DNA of 64,000 nt, taken from the NCBI GenBank assembly GCA_905221605.1, contig CAJNDS010002337.1:329001-393000 (forward strand). Reading direction: 5' to 3'. The first letter of the stretch is position 1; each line of letters begins with the position of its first letter. Below, in pieces: positions 54,601 to 64,000 of this stretch. A model generated the notes under the pieces. The model did not search any database. It saw only the letters and a list, made by a program, of their open reading frames with translations, and was not told the origin of the DNA. Source of the stretch: Symbiodinium natans. Lineage: Eukaryota > Sar > Dinophyceae > Suessiales > Symbiodiniaceae. The translations under genes and the position numbers were made by a program.

Positions 54601-57600
54601 ACCCTAAGCCCTAAGCCCTAAGCCCTAAACCCTGTTTGTTGACATCAGCCCTGAACCCAATCACCAGCGAGGGCCCATGCGCATTGCCTGGTCATCCCAA
54701 ACTGTCCTCACCCAGACTTGAAGTCCCAAGCTGGCAGGGTTTAGGCTTTAGGGCTTATAGGGTTTAGGGTTTAGGGTTTAGGGCTTCTTGGGTTTAGGGT
54801 TTAGGGCTTCTTGGCTTTAGGGTTTAGGGCTTCTTGGCTTTAGGGTTTAGGGTTTAGGGTTTAGGGTTTAGAGGGTTTATAAGGTTTAGGGATTATAAGG
54901 ATTAGGCCTTGAGCGCCTGCTTCTGTTTCAGCAATTCGTGTAAAAACCACAAGGCTCCGTGACTTGATGCCTCATTGCCCTGAACTCGGATGCCCGGTAG
55001 TACCCTTATTCACTTTCAGCCAAAAAAAGGGTTTAGGGTTTAGGGTTTAGGGTTTAGGGTTTAGGGTTTAGGGTTTAGGGTTTAGGGTTTAGGGTTTAGG
55101 GTTCCCTTATTCCCCCTGAACCCTGAACCCTGAACCCCAAACCCTAAACCCCAAATCCGTTTTACTGGACCTCCGCCGTTACAGTGACCCCCCCATCATG
55201 CCGGCGAAAGATCACCTCAAAGAGCATCGCAAGAGCATGCCAAGACACCCAATGCCATTCCAAGAGCATCCTAAACCCTAAATCCTAAACCCTAAACCCT
55301 AACCAAACCTTAAGCCCTAAACCCTAAACCCTAAACCCTAAGCCCTAAGTCCTAAACCCTAAACCCTAAACCCTAAACCCTAAACCCTAAACCTTAAACC
55401 CTACACCCTACACCCTAACCCTCCCTCCTTTGTTGCAAGCCCAGGTTTGCCCAAAAGGCCTGGCGCTGGGTGGACGTTACAGGCGGGCTCTACTTGGGGG
55501 ATAGCAGGGTATGGTGTTTAGGGCTGAGGGTTTAGGATTTAGGATTCGGGTTTAGGGTTTAGGGTTTAGGGTTTAGGGTTTAGGGTTTGGGGTTTGGGGT
55601 TTAGGGTTTAGAGCTGTTAGGGTTTATAAGGCTTTAGTGCTTTTGGGGTTTATCATGTTTAGGGCTTAGGGCTTCTAGGTTTATAAGGCTCAGGGCTTAG
55701 GGCTTTTGTAGGTTCATAACGTTTAAGGCTTAGGGCTTGTAGGGTTAATAAGGTTAGGTTTTGGACTTAGGTCCCCTATATATATATATATATAAATAAT
55801 ATACCTTGTATAGTCCCCTATATACCTGAGTGGCCCCTAAATATCCCCCCACATAACCCCTAAGGTCCCTTATAAGGGTCCCTCCTTTAGTCCCTTGAAA
55901 CCCTAAACCCTAAACCCTAAACCCTAAACCCTAAGAGAACAGTTCTGAGTTCTGGTTTTGCAGTGTTGGGCTGGGCATGCAAGGGGCTTCGTTAGGGGAG
56001 AATTGAGGGTTTAGGGTGTACAGGGTTTAGGGTTTAGGGTTTAGGGTTTAGGGTTTAGGGTTGGGGCTTAGGGTTTAGGGTCCTAAACCCAAGACTCCCC
56101 CTCGAGAATGAAGACCAGGCAGTGACGGTCACCAGGATTTAAGGTTTGGGGCTTAGGTTTAGGGTTTAGGGTTTAGGGTTCAGGGTTCAGGGTTTAGGGT
56201 TTAGGGTTTAGGGTTTAGGGTTTAGGGTTTAGGGCGGTTTTGCCAATAGACAGCCAGCGGCTCCGACAATTCCAACACAGCCGAGCTGGCAAAAACGGTT
56301 CTCTCATCTCGTATACTCACGTGCAAGAGCCGTGCCTTATCCGTCGACATGGTGTTAAGATGTTAACCCTATATGTGATGATCCCCAGACGCCCGGAAAG
56401 ATTTTCAAATTGAATCACCCACGAGCAGCAAAAGGAACAGAAAGGAAAACCAAGGCATTTCATGGAAGTTCTTCTTTCTCTTCGGAGCCCAATAGGGGAA
56501 CTTTTAAGCTTTTTGGGTATACTACACCCCTACTAAAAGAAAAGCTTAAACCTTTTTAAAGCCAGGGTATTGCGCAACCAAGTTCTAGGTCCTCCCAAAA
56601 AGGGCTTAGGGTAGTTTAGGGTTTAGGGTTTAGGGTTTAGGGTTTAGGGTTTAGGGTTTAGGGTTTAGGGTTTAGGGTTTAGGCTTTAACCCCAAAAGCT
56701 TAGATGTTAGAATCGCAGCGTTTTGAAATCGCCGCGTTTGGGGAAAGCCCGAATCGCGCGATTTGAATGGGTATGTATGAGGTTGAGAAAGAGGCTTCAA
56801 GGAGAGCTTGAAGGGGGAAGCTACATGATTTTTCTGGGTTCATTAAAGATCTTTCGAACAGCTCCGTTGCTTAAACCTCTCGTAATTTCCCTACCCTCGA
56901 CTCCGGTTTAAGGTTGAGGGTTGAGGGTTTAGGGTTTAGAGTTTAGGATTGAGGGTTGAGGGTCGAGGGTGGAGGGTTGAGGGTTGAGGGTTATTTGGTG
57001 CTCGACCCCCCCCCCACCCTTCAGAAGAACCAGGTTCTAAACACTTATCCTAAGTCTTGAACCCATAAACCTTGAAGGGAAAACATCAGACATGATTTTT
57101 GCCAGGGCCTGCAAAAATCATTTCGTGCTCACCCCCCCCCTCCCACTCCACCCCCACATCAGAAGGACCAGATTCGGTACAAACCAAAAAACGCACAGTG
57201 CTCTCGGAAGTAAGTCGTTGAACATGCTACTTTTCTGGATAGATTCCTCAACCTGACTGTTCATACATGGAAAAGCCTAGCTTAGAGCCTAGAGCCGAGA
57301 TTCTCAAGGCTAAACTCTCAATCCTAGCCCCTAAACCCAAAACCGTGCAAAAAAAACACCCAGCTCGAACATAAATGATACTGCCACAACGAAGACACAA
57401 GTGCCATGGATGGAGCCCTGTAAAACCTAAAGCCGACACTCCTACATGGTCGTGACACTCAAAAGAAACCAAATCCTGCATCTCAACAGGTTCAGCTTCG
57501 GCAGGCCTGAAGACTGTCACACGTCGCGGAAGACAGAAACCTGGAATCTGAATTGTGCTTGGATCGCTTCAAATCGCCAACAAATCGCTGCAAATCGTAG

Positions 57601-60600
57601 GGCAACTTGGAAGTCAAAGGACCATGCCCACAAGTTTGCTAAGAAACCCTCATCTTAAGGCCTGTTAGCCCTAAACCCATAAACCTTGAAGGGAAAACAT
57701 CAGAAATGATTTTTGCCAGGGCCTGCAAAAATCATTTCGTGCTCACCCCCCCTCCCACCCCACCCCCACATCAGAAGGACCAGATTCGGTACAAACCAAA
57801 AAACACACAGTGCTCTCGGAAGTAAGTCGTTGAACATGCTACTTTTCTGGATAGATTCCTCAACCTGACTGTTCATACATGGAAAAGCCTAGCTTAGAGC
57901 CTAGAGCCGAGATTCTCAAGGCTAAACTCTCAATCCTAGCCCCTAAACCCAAAACCGTGCAAAAAAACACCCAGCTCGAACATAAATGATACTGCCACAA
58001 CGAAGACACAAGTGCCATGGATGGAGCCCTGTAAAACCTAAAGCCGACACTCCTACATGGTCGTGAAACTCAAAAGAAACCAAATCCTGCATCTCAACGG
58101 GTTCAGCTTCGGCAGGCCTGAAGACTGTCACACGTCGCGGAAGACAGAAACCTGGAATCTGAATTGTGCTTGGATCGCTTCAAATCGCCAACAAATCGCT
58201 GCAAATCGTAGGGCAACTTGGAAGTCAAAGGACCATGCCCACAAGTTTGCTAAGAAACCCTCATCTTAAGGCCTGTTAGCCCTAAACCCATAAACCTTGA
58301 AGGGAAAACATCAGAAATGATTTTTGCCAGGGCCTGCAAAAATCATTTCGTGCTCACCCCCCCTCCCACCCCACCCCCACATCAGAAGGACCAGATTCGG
58401 TACAAACCAAAAAACACACAGTGCTCTCGGAAGTAAGTCGTTGAACATGCTACTTTTCTGGATAGATTCCTCAACCTGACTGTTCATACATGGAAAAGCC
58501 TAGCTTAGAGCCTAGAGCCGAGATTCTCAAGGCTAAACTCTCAATCCTAGCCCCTAAACCCAAAACCGTGCAAAAAAACACCCAGCTCGAACATAAATGA
58601 TACTGCCACAACGAAGACACAAGTGCCATGGATGGAGCCCTGTAAAACCTAAAGCCGACACTCCTACATGGTCGTGAAACTCAAAAGAAACCAAATCCTG
58701 CATCTCAACGGGTTCAGCTTCGGCAGGCCTGAAGACTGTCACACGTCGCGGAAGACAGAAACCTGGAATCTGAATTGTGCTTGGATCGCTTCAAATCGCC
58801 AACAAATCGCTGCAAATCGTAGGGCAACTTGGATCTCAAAGGACCATGCCCACAAGTTTGCTAAGAAACCCTCATCTTAAGGCCTGTTAGCCCTAAACCC
58901 AAAAACCTTGAAGGGAAAACATCAGAAATGATTTTTGCCAGGGCCTGCAAAAATCATTTCGTGCTCACCCCCCCCCCCCAACCCCACCCCCACATCAGAA
59001 GGACCAGATTCGGTACAAACCAAACAAGCACACAGTGCTCTCGGAAATAAGTCGTTGAACATGGTACTTTTCTAGATAAAATCCTCAACCTGATTGTTTC
59101 ATACATTGAAAAGCCTAGTTTGGGTTGTGCGAGAGGGTGTTTAGCTTCCCTAAACTCTAAACTCTTACTCAAAAATGCATGAAAGAAAATCTGTACTTCG
59201 CTACGTGCGAGTTTCGAGACCAATGAGGGCCTTCGAATGGCTCCGTAAACTGAATTTCCAAACAACTGAAGGCTTTCCAGCACCTCTCTGAATCTAAATT
59301 TCCGGTTATTCAAGGCTTCCTAAAAGCGCCCCTGAACTTGAACTTCTGAAATCGTGACAAAGTCCTTGGGCCCAAGCTGGCTAAATGATTTTTCCCAAAC
59401 CCGCAATAATCATTGAACCCACTTCTCACGAGTGCTTCTTGAAAGCAGCACAAGCTGCGATTTGGCATTGGAAACCCGAATCGCGCGATTTGCGTTTCCA
59501 ATGCTTGAATACGACCAAATAAGAAGCGATTTGGGCCTGCGTGTTTAAATCGCAGCGATTTGATTCCGCGATTTCATCTTCTAAGCCCAAAAGCCCTCGC
59601 GGAGGCTTCTACACCAAGTGGCACTCCCGCCGCGCCTGGATCCTTGACATGGAGCCCCAGTCCCGAGCTTCATCGATACTGGTCACCGAGTGCCCTGCGG
59701 CAGTTTCGGCAGTTCGGTGATCGTAACAAAAAAACCCTACACCCCAAACCCGAAACCCAGAACTGATGGCGCTTTTCAGGTACGAGAGGAAGCTCTTGCT
59801 GTGGCTGACGTGGGTGAACTTCTTCTACATCCCGATCAGCCCCTCAGCGTGCCAAGCAGATGTAGCTGGGTAGCAGGCCACAAGTGATAAGGGTATTTCC
59901 CAAAATCGTGGTACCCTTTTTATACCCCAAGTAGAACAGCATCCTCTTAAAGGGACCCCCCCAAAAGGGTACCCCTATTTTCGGAAACCCCCATATGGTT
60001 GGTCACAGGCAAGGGGCCAGGAAGAGGAACCGCATCTTGAGAGTGCTGCGGGGAGACGTTGCCCGAACACCAGGCCGTTGCTATGAGACTTCTCCGCAGT
60101 CCTCCAAAAACTCCCAATGCCAAAAACTCTAAATCTGAAACTTACCAAAGAGTAAGTAACCCTAAACCCTAAACCCCAAGAAACCCTGCAGGCCCTAATC
60201 TGCTACAGTCGGGGGAGAGCAGTATTAGGGCTTTGGAGGTTCTGGGGTTCGATCCATGCCGATTTTGCTCTCACTTCAGTCAGTAGTTTAGGGCACCGCA
60301 AAGTGCACTGCACGTTAGATCAAAGTTCCCAATACCCCTTGCTTTCAGGAATATACCTCAATTCGGGTAGCTTCCTCAACTAGGACCCCCATGGTGGGCC
60401 CTTAGTCCCGTGTTTTTGGGTTGAGGTTCCTACTCTAAGGCCTCCTCACTAAGGTTGGAGGCACGCTCTGTAGCAAGAGCGCACTGTGCTCTATGAGGAC
60501 CCTTCACGGGACCTTAGGTCTCTGTGGGGGGGTTTTCCGAATGTGGGGGGAGGGCTTCCTAGAATAGGAGTTCTAGCATTTTGGCTCTATACGGGGGGTA

Positions 60601-63315
60601 CCCCCTAGTTTGTGAAATGCCCGTACATTGCCCGATTGATGGACCTTGGCCTTCACTGCCCAGGTGTCTGGTATTGGTACGGCCAGTTCACTCACCTGCC
60701 CAGACCTCAGCTTTCGAGCGTACCCGAAACCCTAAACCTTAAACCCTCAACCTTAAACCCTAAACCTGAAACCCTAAACGTTAAACCCTATACGTTAACC
60801 CGAAAGCCTAAACCCAGGGTTTAAGCAGGGTTGATTGGGCACGGGAAGAGTGAGCGGTCGCCAGTGACTAGGTTTAGGGCTTATAAGGTTTTTAAGGGTT
60901 TATAGGGGTTTTCAGGGGTTTACAGGGTTTACAGTGTTTACAGGATTCATCAAGTTTATAGGGTTGATAGGGTTTGAGGGTTTTGGGTGAGGGTTTTAGG
61001 TTTTAGGGTTTAGGGTGCGAACTCGACAGCGCTAAAGCCAAGAGAGTCCGACATACCCAACCCACCAGTGTCTCTAAGGGAAGTTAAAGTTACTACATGG
61101 TCCCCATTTAAGGGCCGATACTAAGGAGCCATGTAAATTCCCTTCGACAGTAGCACCTGTTTCTTCATCCATATCCACCACCTCAGAAAAACCCTCAAGA
61201 AGCCATTTCAGGGAACCCTGAAAAATCCTTAAATTAAAGCAACCGCTATAATTACTATTATTAGGTCCGGAGCACTAACTTATGTTCTTTTGGGTCCCTC
61301 TTTCATTCTGAGCCCTCTAACTATTCTGAGGGGATACCCAAACAAGGGGCCACAACTTAGACACCTAACCATCTAGCAGCTAAACCCTACGCCCTAACCC
61401 TAAACCCTGGCCCTAAACCCTAAATCTAGCCCAGAAATGCGGTTGATCAGTGGCCACGGAGGTCCTCGAAGCCACCGGTGCCACTGATGCCTGAGTACCA
61501 GTACATGAACGGCCGCAAACGACACCTGGATGCACAGCTGACTTTAGGGTTTAGGGTTTAGGGTTTAGGCTTTAGGGTTTGGGGTTTGGGCTCGAGCTCA
61601 AGGTAACCTTTGACTAACTTCCCCACTTAGGCCCTGTGTTGTTCGCTTCCCTATTTGGGTTGAAGCAGACCTTGTTTGGGAATCGTGAATTTTGGGCCTC
61701 TGGAAGCTCTCCAGCTCGAATCGCACCCTAAACCCTAAACCCTAAGCCCTAAGCCCTGAACCCTGAACCCTGAACCCTGAACCCTGAACCCTGAACCCTA
61801 AACCCTAAACCCTAAACCCTAAACCCTAACGCAAACAGGACATGTCAACCCTGGAGAACCCCAAGTCCCAGAAGCCCACGCACGGATGCCCCAGGCGACT
61901 TCTCCCACGTGGGCGGCCGCTGGAACGACTGCAAGGATCGGGTTGAGGGTCTAGGGTTTAGGGTCTAGGGTTTAGGTTCAGGGTTCAGGGTTCAGGGTTC
62001 AGGGTTCAGGCTTCAGGCATTGGTGTCGGGGATGTGTGGGTGTGTGCGGGGGGTTCCCTTTTTTGCAGGGGGGGAGGGGGGGGGGGGGGGACATCATGAC
62101 TCCCGGTATCAAAGGCTCCTTACACAGGAGCCTGAACAAGAACACTGGACATGCCTACGTGCGCTGAATTGCATGTGCAGGCCTTTGCTAAAAGGCCGGG
62201 GGTGTTTAGGGTTTAGGGTTTACGGTTTAGGGTTTAGGTTTTAGGGTTTAGGGTTAGGGCCCGCAGGCTGAGGTTCAACTCGTGAAGGAATGGCTTCGGA
62301 AGCTGAGGGGGTCGGGCCCGAGGTCTTTAACCTCTTGCCGAGGGCTTTCGGGACCAGGGTCAAATGGCTTAGGGTTCGCTCGCCTGTCATGCTGAATGTC
62401 AAGCACCCGTCTCAGACACACCCGACACAGCCTCCCCCACCCACCTCCCAAGCGAGGAGCGTAAGTACCCTAAACCCTACACCCTTAACCCTTAAACCCG
62501 AACCCCCCGCCCCCTGAAATCCTAAACTGCAAAGAGAGACTGAGAAGACAGCTCATGAACTTCTGGCTGGCAAGCATCGGCCCTCGCGAGGCGTGCATGA
62601 GCCACGCAGAAGTCCTACGGAGCACCGAACCAACTCCCAAACGTAGCTACCCTATGCAAGGCAGCTTCCGCGAGAACAAGCCAGAGTGGGGTGGTGCAGG
62701 CTTTTGGGGTTCTAGGGTTTTACCGAGGCTTTGGACCCCCGAAACCCTAATGACCCATGACCCTAAACCCTAAACCCTAAACCCTAAACCCTAAACCCTA
62801 AACCCTAAACCCTAAACCCTAAACCCTAAACCCTAGGGCCTGGCTTCCTGAAAGGAGTGCCGCTGGCTGGAGATGGAGTGCAAGAAGATGTGCTTCGATC
62901 GTCTCCGCGAGGAGGGCCGCGAGGTGCCTTGGTTTTTTGTTGCGGGTACGGGGTTTAGGGGTTTAGGAAGTTTAGGGTTTAGGGTTTAGGGTTTAGGGTT
63001 TAGGGTTTAGGGTTTAGGGTTTAGGGTTTAGGGTTTAGGGTTTAGGGTTTAGGGTTTAGGGTTTAGGGTTCAGGGTTTTGGGTTTTGGGTTGTGGGTTGT
63101 GGGTTGGGATGTTCCCCCTTATACTAGCAGTCCTTAATTGGGATTGTAGTACCGCCGAGTATCATCCCTATTAAGGACTGTTAGAATCAGGGGGAACATC
63201 TCAAGTTGTAGGTTTAGAACCCTAAACCCCAAACCCTAAACCCTAAACCCCAACCTCCTAACCACAGGTGTGGGGACTGCGCCGGCCCCGTACGCAGACC
63301 ATCGGCTTCCACTGA
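51676..63315 (+). CDS. Split gene, copy 2 of the same protein
   Basis: Exons: 51676-51696, 52813-52886, 55445-55485, 59605-59698, 59780-59859, 60664-60715, 61462-61539, 61895-61939 (end uncertain), 62855-62923, 63268-63315 (TGA). Lengths equal copy 1 exon by exon. By hand I count about 24 synonymous against 6 replacement differences, for example five silent changes and none other in the 48-bp last exon. It lies 1.2 kb after copy 1 on the same strand. Exon 3 and 4 donors read GG where copy 1 has GT and GC, which may affect splicing or reflect loose donor use. A 79-bp telomere-like insert (61940-62018) directly follows exon 8. Intron 1 holds MITE D, intron 5 MITE C, intron 3 the 611-bp tandem repeats. 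Whether it is expressed cannot be told. Confidence 0.72.
51746..51851. repeat. MITE family D in intron 1 of copy 2
   Basis: CTTGGTAGCCCAGAGGCACC left end and TTGCTGGGTGCCAAG right end. Inner arms as in the copy at 20589. Confidence 0.75.
52030..52430. repeat. A+T-rich inverted-repeat DNA, intron 1 of copy 2
   Basis: AGGGGGTTCTTT at 52232 pairs with AAAGAACCCCC at 52268. TTATTATAAT runs surround it. TGTAATCTCTGG occurs at both 52069 and 52291. Probably a decayed fold-back element. Confidence 0.6.
53009..53121. repeat. MITE family A, short copy
   Basis: GGAGGTTCATGGGTAGT left end and ATGAACCTCCAAGTA right end. Confidence 0.6.
53563..53690. repeat. TTTTAGGG octamer array
   Basis: Mostly eight-base units (TTTTAGGG) rather than the local heptamer. 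This is the unit known from Chlamydomonas telomeres, here evidently a local variant. Confidence 0.9.
53831..53920. repeat. MITE family A, 90-bp deletion derivative
   Basis: TACTTGGAGGTTCATG to CATGAACCTCCAAGTA, both ends intact, reduced core. Confidence 0.8.
54495..54635. repeat. CCCTAAG/CCCCAAG variant array
   Basis: A run of about 18 heptamers in which A at the last position is replaced by G, homogenised over the block. Confidence 0.9.
55757..55900. repeat. MITE-like family I
   Basis: GTCCCCTATATATA...ACCTGAGTGGCCCCTAAATA...CCCTTATAAGGG. It resembles 26765-26920 and 23915-24010, which share TACCTARGTAGCCCCTRAATAACCC. Ends are not well defined. Confidence 0.5.
57040..59120. repeat. 611-bp tandem repeat, about 3.4 units, intron 3 of copy 2
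   Basis: The marker CTTGAAGGGAAAACATCAG recurs at 57071, 57685, 58296 and 58907, giving periods of 614, 611 and 611 bp. Units 2 and 3 look almost identical. Each holds a reverse-strand frame starting MTVFRPAEAEPVEMQ and a forward one (MVVKLKRNQILHL), which I take as chance. AAATCGC/GCGATTT words cluster inside it and in the flanks at 56715-56765 and 59460-59575. Confidence 0.92.
59890..59992. repeat. MITE family C in intron 5 of copy 2
   Basis: GGGTATTTCCCAAAATCGTGG left end and ACCCCTATTTTCGGAAACCC right end. Copy 1 lacks it in the corresponding intron. Confidence 0.8.
61940..62018. repeat. 79-bp telomere-like insertion after exon 8 of copy 2
   Basis: Copy 1 reads AAGGATC then ACTGGTGTCGGGG without a break (47748-47767). 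Copy 2 reads AAGGATC, then 79 bp of GGGTTTA/GGGTTCA units, then ATTGGTGTCGGGG. Confidence 0.85.
62762..62835. repeat. CCCTAAA array before exon 9 of copy 2
   Basis: Ten heptamers end 20 bp upstream of the exon 9 acceptor (CCTGAAAG). A TTTAGGG array (62977-63068) follows 50 bp after the exon. Confidence 0.9.
63106..63201. repeat. MITE family E in intron 9 of copy 2
   Basis: GGGATGTTCCCCCTTATAC left end and CAGGGGGAACATC right end, with AGTCCTTAAT/TTAAGGACT arms. Absent from copy 1. Confidence 0.85.
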
Positions 63316-64000
63316 GGGAGGGGACGCCCCTGCAGGGTGGAGCGTGGCCACGGCATCGATCCACCCAAAGCTTTATGCCCGTAAGTTGGAGGGTTTAGGG
63401 CTTGGGGTTTGGGGTTTAATTAGGATTTAGGGTTTAGGGTTTAGGGTTTAGGGGATCCACCCAGCTAGTGGGCAGTCTTAAGAAGGGTTAGAATAGCAGC
63501 ATGGAAACTGTACTTACAACCTTGTTTGGGGGGTACTTAGAGCTCTATTTAGTCCATAAGTTGGGGCCTCCTCGTCCGATTCTTCGCTGTTCTTGTTGCG
63601 ATCGTTTTTTGAACCCGCGGCCACGCCACCCTGATCTTCTTCGGGGCCATGTCTTCCATGGATTTGACAACCGCCGCTATCCTTGAATGCAAAGCCTGTA
63701 CACAACGACACAGGACTGTTCTGCAGACAGAGAGAGAGAGAGAGAGAGAATGCGATAATGTAGGGGTCGGAAAAAGTTACTAATCGTATACCCACCCGTC
63801 TGGTCCCTGTATAATTAGATTATAGTAACCTCCAAAACCCTATTCTTATTTATTAAGGCCCCTAGAATCGTTCTTGAGTCGGTGGTCTCTTCCTTCGTAA
63901 AGACGCATCTTGCAGCTATGCCCGAGGCGCGGTCGAGAGACGAACAAAAAGAAGGCATCGCGTGCGAGAGGGCTGGTAAGGTCCATGCGAGCACACAGCC
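63316..64000. other. 3' flank of copy 2
   Basis: Similar to the copy 1 flank in blocks (see 50480-51675). It contains TTTAGGG repeats at 63424-63455 and a (GA)n tract at 63727-63749. A third gene unit could follow beyond the window. Confidence 0.45.

Noticed and set aside
57248-58742. Repeated 60-90 residue reverse-strand ORF beginning MTVFRPAEAEPVEMQ
   Set aside because: It exists only because the 611-bp unit is tandemly repeated. The units are too similar to test selection, and the opposite strand is open as well.
60236-60270. tRNA gene at a GGGTTCGATCC box
   Set aside because: The B-box-like word is present, but no cloverleaf or A box can be drawn around it.

Overview
The window looks like nuclear DNA of a dinoflagellate, probably of the Symbiodiniaceae or a relative. 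Four things suggest this. Plant-type telomere heptamers (TTTAGGG/CCCTAAA) are scattered through the whole window. There is a Ty1/copia element with dinoflagellate-style Gly-Lys-rich gag. A two-copy, same-strand tandem gene has introns with GT, GC and GA donors ending AG|G. There are almost no long ORFs outside the retroelement. The species call is inference.

Layout. 1-301 is a telomere-type array. 1701-10663 is a complete young copia-class LTR retrotransposon. It has two 252-bp LTRs that I read as identical, 5-bp target duplications (CCAAC), a tRNA-iMet-type primer site, and gag, protease, integrase, RT and RNase H. Its coding frame is interrupted by a -1 shift in gag, an in-frame TGA after protease, and an internal ORF joined to pol by an ATGA stop/start overlap. 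Between protease and integrase, pol carries a 2-oxoglutarate/Fe(II)-dioxygenase-like domain and a degenerate cytosine-methyltransferase-like domain.

10.7-38.5 kb is a mosaic of interstitial telomere repeats, at least nine families of short inverted-repeat (MITE-like) elements, homopolymer and microsatellite tracts, and many 60-250 bp islands. The islands read like exons, mostly on the + strand. 38.6-39.7 kb is a repeat-poor interval with three tRNA genes: Phe (-), Asp (+) and Asn (-).

42.3-64 kb holds the main finding: a tandem duplication of a cryptic split gene, copy 1 at 42370-50479 and copy 2 at 51676-63315. Ten short exons are collinear in both copies. Aligning the copies by eye gives about 24 synonymous against 6 amino-acid changes, so the frame is selected. 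The deduced protein of about 180-200 residues starts with a mitochondrial-type presequence and has one membrane-like segment. I do not recognise the family. Introns are over 90% of each copy and consist largely of telomere repeats and MITEs. Different MITEs sit in the two copies, so they arrived after the duplication.

The window also gives before/after views of telomere-repeat insertion: tracts interrupt an exon-8 flank, several MITEs and a 25-bp motif, often between direct duplications of the target. Functions outside the retroelement and tRNAs are not assigned. All comparisons were done by eye.
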